This document shows positions 42,780 to 49,676 of a DNA stretch of 64,000 nucleotides, piece after piece. Each line of letters opens with the position of its first letter. Position 1 is the first letter of the stretch. The notes under the pieces are model-generated. The model saw only the letters and a program-made list of their open reading frames with translations, had not been told where the DNA came from and searched no databases. The DNA is from Pseudomonas laurylsulfatiphila. Its GTDB lineage: Bacteria; Pseudomonadota; Gammaproteobacteria; Pseudomonadales; Pseudomonadaceae. Made by a program: the position numbers and the translations under genes. The stretch is from positions 126,501-190,500 of the forward strand of contig NZ_NIRS01000004.1 of the NCBI RefSeq assembly GCF_002934665.1, in the 5' to 3' direction.

Positions 42780-43811
42780 ATGATTCTCTTGCCTTCAGCC
42801 AAGACCCATAGCGCTTTGAGTCGTCAATGGGAGCTGTTGCAACAGCTGCCCAAACGCTCACCCGGTATCACAGTGAGTGAATTGCTGACTCGCCTGACGG
42901 CCACTGGCTACTCCATCAGCCGCCGCAGCATCGAGCGCGACCTGCGTGACCTGTCCCTGGTGTTTCCATTGCAGTGCAACGATGGTGGTACGCCCTTCGG
43001 TTGGTACTGGAAACCGGGCGTGAGCGTCGAGTTGCAGGGCATTACTCTGACTGAAGCCGTAAGTCTTGCGTTGGTCGAAGATGCAATCCGTCCACTGCTC
43101 CCGGGCAGCATGTTGAGCGTGCTGGAACCGCGCTTCGAGCATGCCCGGCAAAAACTCAAAGGCCTCGAAGACGGCAACCCCGCCGCGCGCTGGCCCGACA
43201 AAGTTGCGAGCGTTCGGCCGGATTTCAATCTTCGAGCTCCGGAAATCCAGGCAGAAACGTTGGAGGCACTGCAGCATGCCCTGATTAGCGAACAGCAAGT
43301 TCATTGTCAGTACTACTCGGCACACACCGACAAACTCAGTGTACTGACTCTCAACCCCCTGGCGATTGTCCAGCGGGGACTGATCACCTATCTGATCGCC
43401 ACTGCCGCGCCGTATACCGATGTCCGTCAGTTCGCGGTGCATCGCTTTCGTGCGGTAACGGTGCTCGACACGCCATGCCAGGGGCTGGAGTCATTCGAGC
43501 TGCAAACCTACCTTGCCACCGACGCCCTGCAGTTCGGCAAACCCGAGAAAATCCGCTTCAAGGCTTGGGTGAGTGAACATCAGGCGCGGTTGATTCGAGA
43601 GACGCCACTGAGTAAAGACATGGCGCTCGAAGCACTGTCGGAGGGTTACCAGGTGCAGGCTACGGTCAACAACACGTGGCAACTGCACTGGTGGATTTTG
43701 TCGTTGGGCGATTCTTTGGTCGTTCAGGAGCCGGCAGCACTACGCCAACAGGTAGGCGACACATTGCGCCGTGCCGCTGCGGCGTATGAGCCTGAAAACA
43801 GTTCGCTGTAA
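42780..43811 (+). CDS. WYL-domain transcriptional regulator
   Basis: This 343-aa regulator has an N-terminal winged helix (about 15-75) with 'TVSELLTRLTATGYSISRRSIERDLRDLS', then a WYL domain at about 155-235 ('VHCQYYSAHTDKLSVLTLNPLAIVQRGLITYLIA' in two parts) and a WCX-like C-terminal domain. WYL regulators bind ligands, often nucleic acid, and control defence genes such as BREX. The regularly placed CGACA-N5-TGTCG sites in this block are the likely targets. It is transcribed with the double-AAA gene or from its own promoter. Confidence 0.88.
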   Translation: MILLPSAKTHSALSRQWELLQQLPKRSPGITVSELLTRLTATGYSISRRSIERDLRDLSLVFPLQCNDGGTPFGWYWKPGVSVELQGITLTEAVSLALVEDAIRPLLPGSMLSVLEPRFEHARQKLKGLEDGNPAARWPDKVASVRPDFNLRAPEIQAETLEALQHALISEQQVHCQYYSAHTDKLSVLTLNPLAIVQRGLITYLIATAAPYTDVRQFAVHRFRAVTVLDTPCQGLESFELQTYLATDALQFGKPEKIRFKAWVSEHQARLIRETPLSKDMALEALSEGYQVQATVNNTWQLHWWILSLGDSLVVQEPAALRQQVGDTLRRAAAAYEPENSSL

Positions 43812-43866
43812 GCAGCCGACACGACGGACCAAAGCATTGGTCGAACACTCAAAAAGGGAGGCGTAT

Positions 43867-44403
43867 ATGCTCACACCATCGACCCTGACCGGCATCGCCA
43901 GCAATCTCCGGAAGCTAGCCGAAGTCGTCGAAGGCACAGCCATTGATAGCCACCATGACGCATGCATTCCATTCAGCGAGATCCGCGAGGACTACCCCGC
44001 ACAAACGCTGGAATCCCTGACATCATGGTCCAACACTGATGCACGTTACATCTACCAGTTTTCAGTTGAAAGCAATGTGTATGAAGAGCTCCACGGCGCT
44101 TTTAAAGAGGCCAAGTTGAGTCGGAAAAATGATCGAGCGTACTGCCGCCTCAATCCTGCCTCAGCGTTGCTGTATGTCGGGAGTTCCTGCGACCTGGGCG
44201 CGCGGATCAAACAACACCTTGGCTTCGGAAATAAAGGTACCTACGCCATGCAACTCCGCTATTGGTTGCCAGAACGCGAGGGAGTGCTGCATATTCAAGC
44301 CTGGCGTTTCAGTAACGAGATCGACGGCGCCGTCGTCCAGGCGATAGAAGACGGCTTGTGGGCCTCGAACAAACCCATGTTCGGCAGACAGGGCGCGCGT
44401 TAA
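43867..44403 (+). CDS. GIY-YIG-like nuclease-domain protein
   Basis: This 178-aa protein resembles GIY-YIG domains: 'ARYIYQFS' for the first strand, 'SALLYVGSSCDLGARIKQHLG' for the YIG strand with the catalytic Arg of 'ARIKQHL', and 'ALFEA'-like helices replaced by 'EIDGAVVQAIEDGLWASNKPMFGRQG', whose Glu and Asn could complete the site. GGGAGG precedes the ATG at 43867. The match is recognisable but imperfect, and a non-catalytic version is possible. It follows the WYL gene directly. Confidence 0.65.
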   Translation: MLTPSTLTGIASNLRKLAEVVEGTAIDSHHDACIPFSEIREDYPAQTLESLTSWSNTDARYIYQFSVESNVYEELHGAFKEAKLSRKNDRAYCRLNPASALLYVGSSCDLGARIKQHLGFGNKGTYAMQLRYWLPEREGVLHIQAWRFSNEIDGAVVQAIEDGLWASNKPMFGRQGAR

Positions 44404-44431
44404 GCCACTCGCTGACCGCTAGAGGCGTCCG

Positions 44432-45184
44432 CTATTCCTTTGCCTGAGCAAGCAACCGCGGCAGTATTTCTGCCGCTTTGCCGACGAGACTGAACTCCCT
44501 TTCTCCCTGGACCGATTCTCGCTGCAGGTTGACATGCACGACTACAGCGCCATGCTCCCTGGCGATCCGGGGAATTTCCGCCGCTGGCTGCACCAGCCCC
44601 GAAGTCCCCACCGAAATCAGCAGATCGCAATCTTTGACGGCCGCCAGCGCATCACGCCATACCTGCTCCGGTAGCGACTCACCGAACCAGACCACGCCCG
44701 GCCGGACCTTGCCGTTGCAATGTCGGCAGCGTGGCGGATCGATTCTGCGTCCGTCTTCAGGTTCATTCAGCTGATCTGTGGTGCCCTCATACGGCCGGGC
44801 ACACGCAAAGCAGCGCGGTGAGTGGAGGCTGCCGTGCAAATGAACCACTCCATGACAACCCGCACGCTCGTGTAAATCGTCGACATTCTGAGTTATGACC
44901 GTAAGCCTGGCGACTAGCCGAGCGAGTTCGGCAATAGCCAAATGGGCGGGGTTCGGTTTGGCGGTACGTACCTTTGAGCGTCGCCATTCATACCATCCCC
45001 ACACCAGCGCCGAGTCGTTGCGAAATGCATCGGCAGTGGCCAACGCAGCTGGATCGAAACGCTCCCACAAACCGGTCAAGGCGTCGCGAAATGTCGGAAT
45101 GCCGCTCTCGGCAGAAACGCCTGCGCCAGTAAATACGACCACATGAAAAGCATCACGTAAACGTTGCCCATGGAACTCGATCAT
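44432..45184 (-). CDS. SIR2-family NAD-dependent deacylase
   Basis: This 250-aa sirtuin shows the NAD site 'FTGAGVSAESGIPTFRD' (18-34), 'TQNVDDLHERAG' (98-109), catalytic His117 in 'HLHGS' and four zinc Cys (125, 128, 153, 156). Tyr65-x-x-Arg68 in 'YEWRR' matches the motif of desuccinylases/demalonylases such as CobB. It is a complete stand-alone sirtuin and not the SIR2 effector domain of Thoeris or DSR systems. It is followed by a small zinc-ribbon gene in the same direction. Its presence in a defence block is notable, but metabolic roles are also possible. Confidence 0.9.
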   Translation of the reverse strand: MIEFHGQRLRDAFHVVVFTGAGVSAESGIPTFRDALTGLWERFDPAALATADAFRNDSALVWGWYEWRRSKVRTAKPNPAHLAIAELARLVARLTVITQNVDDLHERAGCHGVVHLHGSLHSPRCFACARPYEGTTDQLNEPEDGRRIDPPRCRHCNGKVRPGVVWFGESLPEQVWRDALAAVKDCDLLISVGTSGLVQPAAEIPRIAREHGAVVVHVNLQRESVQGEREFSLVGKAAEILPRLLAQAKE

Positions 45185-45192
45185 GACTCCCC

Positions 45193-45393
45193 CTATCTAC
45201 GTAACTGGGCAAACCATTCAGCCAACGTACGATCAATCAAATTGGCCGGTTGCCGGGTCAACGCTTCGTTTCCACATTTCTCACATCGATCGCACCAATC
45301 CCCCGGTCCAAGGGCATCGCTAAGTGGCACGACCGTTTTCTTCCAGCCACATTTGCCACAGACAAATGTGAAGGGTCTTGGTCTTATGGGCAT
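45193..45393 (-). CDS. small zinc-ribbon protein
   Basis: This 66-aa protein has two Cys pairs, 'CGKCGW' (12-15 region) and 'CDRCEKCG' (34-41 region), that can form a zinc ribbon. The remainder includes 'DRTLAEWFAQLRR' at the C terminus. It lies just upstream of the sirtuin gene (eight bases) and is probably cotranscribed. Its function is unknown and could be RNA or protein binding. Confidence 0.6.
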   Translation of the reverse strand: MPIRPRPFTFVCGKCGWKKTVVPLSDALGPGDWCDRCEKCGNEALTRQPANLIDRTLAEWFAQLRR

Positions 45394-45419
45394 GTCATTA
45401 CTCCTCTGTCATGCTCGCT

Positions 45420-45677
45420 TTACGCCACAGGCAGCAAGGCTTGCAGAATTTCCACCTTGCGCTGTAGCTGTTCCACATGAGCCTTTTCCGCTCTCAGCGC
45501 CGATCTGAGCTCGCGATTTTCCTCGGCATGCCAATTCGAGCGCGTTTGACGCTCCTGCGTAGTGACATGCCAATAGCTGAGTAAACGCCAGGTTTTGCCG
45601 CATCGCGTGTACAGCGCAACCAGCACTGAAAGGATCAGCCCCAGCATCGCCATCGATACCCAACTCTCAAAACCCAT
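45420..45677 (-). CDS. small membrane-anchored coiled-coil protein
   Basis: This 85-aa protein has an N-terminal membrane helix (about 6-24, 'SMAMLGLILSVLVALYT') and a coiled-coil tail (about 45-82, with 'LRSALRAEKAHVEQLQRKVEILQAL'). The ATG at 45677 follows GGAGAAAAATG. It overlaps the end of the SEL1-type gene by 11 bases, so the two are coupled. It may tether the SEL1 protein to the membrane. Confidence 0.6.
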   Translation of the reverse strand: MGFESWVSMAMLGLILSVLVALYTRCGKTWRLLSYWHVTTQERQTRSNWHAEENRELRSALRAEKAHVEQLQRKVEILQALLPVA

Positions 45678-46284
45678 AGCATTTTTCTCCTGACGCAAAC
45701 GCAGCTCCGGCAGCCAACCGGTACCAGTGCGTAGCCTTGGCAAAGTCTGGCGCCTGCCCATCCATTCCTTTTTCATGCAAACGCCCTAACGCCTGCGCCG
45801 CACACGTGACGCCGCGTTCATAGGCCTGCTCGTAGTAACTGGCCGCAAGGTCCTGGTTAACGCACATGCCTCGGCCGTACCAGGCTTGCTCGCCAAGATT
45901 GAATGCCGCCTCACCCGATCCCAACACATACGCGAGTTTGAACAACCGCCGAGCGAGGACGCTATCGAAAGGGACGCGACGACCGTTGATCCATAGCCAG
46001 CCAAGATCATTGAGCGCATCCGGGTCTGAGGCGAGCGCGTCATCGCGTAGCGAACGATAAAGAATGCGCAGCAACGCGGGATCGACCATGGTGACCAGGG
46101 GGCTCGCGGCCTTGATCGTGAGGTAGGCAAGATTGCCGTCGACAGGCGCTTTCAACACCCTCAAGGACGGCATGCCAATGTCTGCATCCGCAACGCATGG
46201 CGACCGCGACTCGACAAACCGCATGCTCTCGGCATCGGGTAACAGGGCATCCAGAAACTGGAATACTTTTTCATCAGGGCTCAT
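45667..46284 (-). CDS. SEL1/TPR-like repeat protein
   Basis: This 205-aa protein has SEL1-like repeats in its second half: 'ARRLFKLAYVLGSGEAAFNLGEQAWYGRG' (in parts), 'LAASYYEQAYERGVTCAAQALGRLHEKG' and 'AKATHWYRLAAGAAFASGE'. The ATG at 46284 was chosen because GGAAGG precedes it by eight bases. A second ATG at 46308 is possible. SEL1 proteins act as scaffolds. Two perfect CGACA-N5-TGTCG operators lie upstream, so it belongs to the same regulon as the zor-like genes. Confidence 0.75.
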   Translation of the reverse strand: MSPDEKVFQFLDALLPDAESMRFVESRSPCVADADIGMPSLRVLKAPVDGNLAYLTIKAASPLVTMVDPALLRILYRSLRDDALASDPDALNDLGWLWINGRRVPFDSVLARRLFKLAYVLGSGEAAFNLGEQAWYGRGMCVNQDLAASYYEQAYERGVTCAAQALGRLHEKGMDGQAPDFAKATHWYRLAAGAAFASGEKCYGF

Positions 46285-46336
46285 TCGGACAGCCTTCCGG
46301 TTGATCATTCGATAGGGCTCATTATCGAAATGACAA

Positions 46337-46351
46337 CGACATTTTGTGTCG
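46337..46351. promoter_or_regulatory. CGACA-N5-TGTCG operator (first of a pair)
   Basis: CGACATTTTGTGTCG is perfect and lies 26 bp before the next copy, close to two and a half helical turns, between the divergent SEL1-type and 54-aa genes. Confidence 0.75.
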
Positions 46352-46362
46352 TACACGCATCT

Positions 46363-46377
46363 CGACACATCCTGTCG
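46363..46377. promoter_or_regulatory. CGACA-N5-TGTCG operator (second of a pair)
   Basis: CGACACATCCTGTCG is perfect. Its left ten bases are the same as in the degenerate copy at 40547, upstream of the double-AAA gene. Confidence 0.75.
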
Positions 46378-46427
46378 CGCTGATCACAACAATGAAGGCT
46401 CATCAATACAACCCAGAGCCAGCACTC

Positions 46428-46592
46428 ATGAAAACCTACAGCGTCTTCATGCAACGCTCCATCGCCACTGCCGGCCCGCAAGCCAATTTCACCATCACCG
46501 TACAAGCAGTGAGCTCGGCCATGGCCAAGGTCACTGCCGAAGCCCAGTATCCCGGTTACAAGTGTTTCAACGCTCCCACTCAGGTTCGCTGA
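46428..46592 (+). CDS. small unknown protein (54 aa)
   Basis: The sequence 'MKTYSVFMQRSIATAGPQANF' (in parts) with 'VQAVSSAMAKVTAEAQYPGYKCF' suggests a compact alpha/beta fold. No family was recognised. It is transcribed divergently from the SEL1-type gene, downstream of the paired operators, so it is probably in the WYL regulon. No ribosome-binding site is strong; AGAGCCAGC precedes the ATG. Confidence 0.5.
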   Translation: MKTYSVFMQRSIATAGPQANFTITVQAVSSAMAKVTAEAQYPGYKCFNAPTQVR

Positions 46593-47049
46593 CGTTTCTC
46601 CACCTGTGGATCCCTCCCCTCAACAAGTGATAGCTTATCGCCACACTGCGCGAGAATGCACTGAACTGAGTATCCCCGAATGCTCAAGCCTGAGCCTAAT
46701 CCGTCGATACAGCCTCGATAACCAAGGCCAAGCGGACATCCTCTGCCCCAAGGAAACTCCTGGAATGGATTACCAGTCGCTCAAGACTCGCCACCACAAC
46801 GAACGCAACGCCCACCACCCCAACATCGCCTTACGTGTTCATCGAGCCCTGAGTTGGCTCAATCCTGGATAAGTCGCAAATATGGCGAGAACAGCGCCTT
46901 CGCTGACAAACGTGTCGACCACGACGCAATCCGTCGCACCTCGTTCGTACGGTAGCCGCCAGCCGCTAAATGTGTTTCGTATTTAGGTCGTTACAACAAC
47001 TCACCGATAGCGGTGTGTTGAACCCTCAACGTTCACAAGGAGCGTCAAC
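46593..47049. other. intergenic region with a gene remnant
   Basis: An ORF of 35 codons at 46765-46872 ('DYQSLKTRHHNERNAHHPNIA' and 'LRVHRALSWL') resembles the N terminus of Apea-like HEPN proteins but stops at once, so it is probably a truncated gene. CGACG-N5-CGTCG at 46922-46936 is a possible degenerate operator ahead of the AddB-like gene. The rest shows nothing else. Confidence 0.35.
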
Positions 47050-49674
47050 GTGTCTGAAATGCTCATCACGTTCGGAATGCAACTCGATGGTCAACGGGCA
47101 ACCCGGGCGAGCAATCAGCTGGGCGCTTTGACGGTCGGGCCACAGGGGTTTCTGGATATTCTGGAAACGCAACTGGGCCTGACAGCACACCAGCCTTGCA
47201 CGGCGCAGCGTACAGCGGCGTATCGGGATTGCCTGGCACACTGCAACAACGCACAGCGTTTCTACACCTCCAGTTTTTCCGCTGATGAACTGGGTGTGTC
47301 CGCTGCATTGCTGGCTTGGCGAGATGACTTGTATCTGTACGGCTGGGATGGGCGCGTGGAGGCAGATGCCAGCCAGCGCCTGAAGGACCTTACCGAGGTA
47401 GAGATGAAAGCCCGCGAGGTAGTCGCGCCTTCGATTGGGCAACGTCTGCACAATGTTGCCGCGGCCCTGGCTATGCGGCGACCACCGATCAAGAATGTGC
47501 TACTGGCTGACGATTGGGAGGTGTATCCACTTGGTTGGCAAGCGGTGCTGCATCACCTCCCACACGAGCGCCTCGAGGTGCCCGTGGGCACGGCGCAAGG
47601 CTTCCTAGGCCAGTTGCAGACGCAACTGCGCAAGAGCATTGCCGGTGAGCGCCTGACACCGATACCGTGGCAAGAGGACGGCACGGTAAAGGTAGTTCAG
47701 GCACAGACGCGAGTGTTGGCGGCGAGTTGGTTGAGCCGCTCGCTGGATGAAAGCGTACAGACCTTGCTGGTGGCCGGTGCCGAAGGCGGCTGCCTTGATG
47801 GTCATTTAGTCGGTGCAAACCAAGCTCGCCATGGCCTGAATGGCAGCAGCGATTTGCGGCCGGCCCTGCAGGTATTTCCTTTGGCAATGGAGTTGCTTTG
47901 GGCGCCACTGAATTACCCGGCGCTATTACAGTTTCTGACCCATCCGATATGCCCGATTCGGCTGTTTGCCCGTCGTCAGTTGGCGACCAAGGTATCGAGT
48001 ATGCCGGGTATTGTCGGAGCCGAATGGGACGCAGTCCTGGAGCGCATCGCAGAACACTACGGTGCCGAAGCGCCTCGTGTTCGGACATCCATTGGCGACT
48101 GGCTCGAAGCTCCCACGTTCAGTGTTGATGAAGGCGCGCCGCTGAGCGAAGTGCTGATGCGTGTCCAGCGCTTGCTCGCGTTCTTTCAACCGCGCCTGGG
48201 CCACGAAGAACCCGCACACAGCCTAGCTGCTCGGGCGGGTTATGCGCAGTGCGAAGCTGCTTTGGAAACACTAGAGACGCTTCAACTTCAAGGCGTCGAG
48301 CGGTTGCGTCCGCGGCAGTTGCAGCAGGTGATCGAACAGGCCACTGCGAGTGGCACGGATAATCCGTTACTGGCCGCCCAGGTCGGCGCTCATTCGACCG
48401 TTTCCCGCCCGGGGGCCGCCATTGAGAGCTCGGACACGGTGGTGTGGTGGAATCTGGCCATGCCGGCACTGCCAGCCATTTCGCCGTGGTCCAAGGCGGA
48501 ACTGCTGCAACTCGAAAATGCAGGAGTGGCGCTGCCCGACGGCGGAATGCTGCTGGCTCAAGCGGCCCAAGACTGGCTACGGCCTTTGCTGGTCGCGAAC
48601 CGCAATCTAACGCTGGTGCTGGCGCCACCGCACGAGGAAAGTCACCCACTTTGGCAGATGATCGAAGCGGTTGTTCAGCACCCAAAAGTACATGCGCTGG
48701 AGGACCTTTTGCTTGCGCCCGGCCTCCTATTTCAGCCACAACCGTCGACCCCCCTACCAGTGCGCCAACGCTGGTGGAAGCTGCCGGCAGACATGCCGCT
48801 GGCTTTACCGGAAAAAGCCTCTTTCTCAAGCCTCAACCTGCTGCTGTTCAACCCTTACCAATGGTTGCTGCAATACGGAGCCAAGATTCAGGCATCCAAG
48901 AGTCTCAGCCTGAGCGACAGTTTTCTTCTGAACGGTTCGCTTGCTCACCGTTTAGCTGAACACTTTTTCAGCCGAGCCGACGCTTTGACCATGGACACGG
49001 CAGCCTTCGCCGCATGGTTCTCGATTCATTTCCCGCGCGTGGTGCGTGAAGAAGGGGCAGTGCTGCTGATGGAGGGACGCGGTGCCGATCTGTCGACCCT
49101 GCGTCACCGAGTGTTGCGTGCAATGACCCAGCTGCGAGCGCATTTTGCCAATGCCAATGTCCATGCCGTAACCGCAGAGCAGGCGTTGGATGGACAATTC
49201 GCTGGAGGCGCTCTAGCGGGCTCTGCCGACCTGGTGCTGACCACAGAAGACGGGCATCGAGCCATCGTCGACATGAAGTGGGCCGGTGGCAAAAAATACC
49301 CCGAACAACTCAAGGCGAACCGCCATTTGCAACTGGCGATTTATGCCGAATTGCTGCGCCAGGAGACCGGCTCGTTGCCGTCCGTGGCGTATTTCATTCT
49401 GGAGTCCGCCCGCCTGCTGACACCGGATGACCACGTATTTGCCGATTCGGAGCGGGTGCCCGCCAATCCACCAAGCACCACGCCCGAACTCTGGCAGAGC
49501 TTTACCGAGGCCTGGAAATGGCGTCAGGCGCAAATCACTGCGGGCCTCTTTGAAGTGGCACTGGAAAGCATTGAAGAGGACGAGGCTTCGACACCGCCCG
49601 AGAAAGCGATGCCAATGGAATACCTCAAGGAAGCCTACAACGACTACCTGGCCCTGGCCGGATGGGAGCAATGA
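47050..49674 (+). CDS. AddB-like nuclease subunit (PD-(D/E)XK family)
   Basis: This 874-aa protein starts with GTG after AAGGAGCGTCAAC. The first 700 residues look like a degenerate helicase-type scaffold of the AddB/RexB kind without a Walker A box. The C-terminal PD-(D/E)XK domain shows 'AGSADLVL' (Asp near 727) and 'AIVDMKW' (Asp741, Lys743), with 'LQLAIYAELL' as the following Q-x-x-x-Y helix. It is coupled to the AddA-like gene. Together they would form a double-strand-break nuclease-helicase, either for defence or for recombination of the element. It is distinct from the host RecBCD. Confidence 0.8.
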   Translation: MSEMLITFGMQLDGQRATRASNQLGALTVGPQGFLDILETQLGLTAHQPCTAQRTAAYRDCLAHCNNAQRFYTSSFSADELGVSAALLAWRDDLYLYGWDGRVEADASQRLKDLTEVEMKAREVVAPSIGQRLHNVAAALAMRRPPIKNVLLADDWEVYPLGWQAVLHHLPHERLEVPVGTAQGFLGQLQTQLRKSIAGERLTPIPWQEDGTVKVVQAQTRVLAASWLSRSLDESVQTLLVAGAEGGCLDGHLVGANQARHGLNGSSDLRPALQVFPLAMELLWAPLNYPALLQFLTHPICPIRLFARRQLATKVSSMPGIVGAEWDAVLERIAEHYGAEAPRVRTSIGDWLEAPTFSVDEGAPLSEVLMRVQRLLAFFQPRLGHEEPAHSLAARAGYAQCEAALETLETLQLQGVERLRPRQLQQVIEQATASGTDNPLLAAQVGAHSTVSRPGAAIESSDTVVWWNLAMPALPAISPWSKAELLQLENAGVALPDGGMLLAQAAQDWLRPLLVANRNLTLVLAPPHEESHPLWQMIEAVVQHPKVHALEDLLLAPGLLFQPQPSTPLPVRQRWWKLPADMPLALPEKASFSSLNLLLFNPYQWLLQYGAKIQASKSLSLSDSFLLNGSLAHRLAEHFFSRADALTMDTAAFAAWFSIHFPRVVREEGAVLLMEGRGADLSTLRHRVLRAMTQLRAHFANANVHAVTAEQALDGQFAGGALAGSADLVLTTEDGHRAIVDMKWAGGKKYPEQLKANRHLQLAIYAELLRQETGSLPSVAYFILESARLLTPDDHVFADSERVPANPPSTTPELWQSFTEAWKWRQAQITAGLFEVALESIEEDEASTPPEKAMPMEYLKEAYNDYLALAGWEQ

Positions 49675-49676
49675 CA

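Noticed and set aside
44432..45184. SIR2 effector of Thoeris or DSR defence
   Set aside because: It is a compact, zinc-containing deacylase with a desuccinylase motif and lacks TIR or STALD partners.
46922..46936. CGACG-N5-CGTCG as a sixth perfect operator
   Set aside because: It differs from the consensus in both inner positions; noted only as a possible degenerate site.
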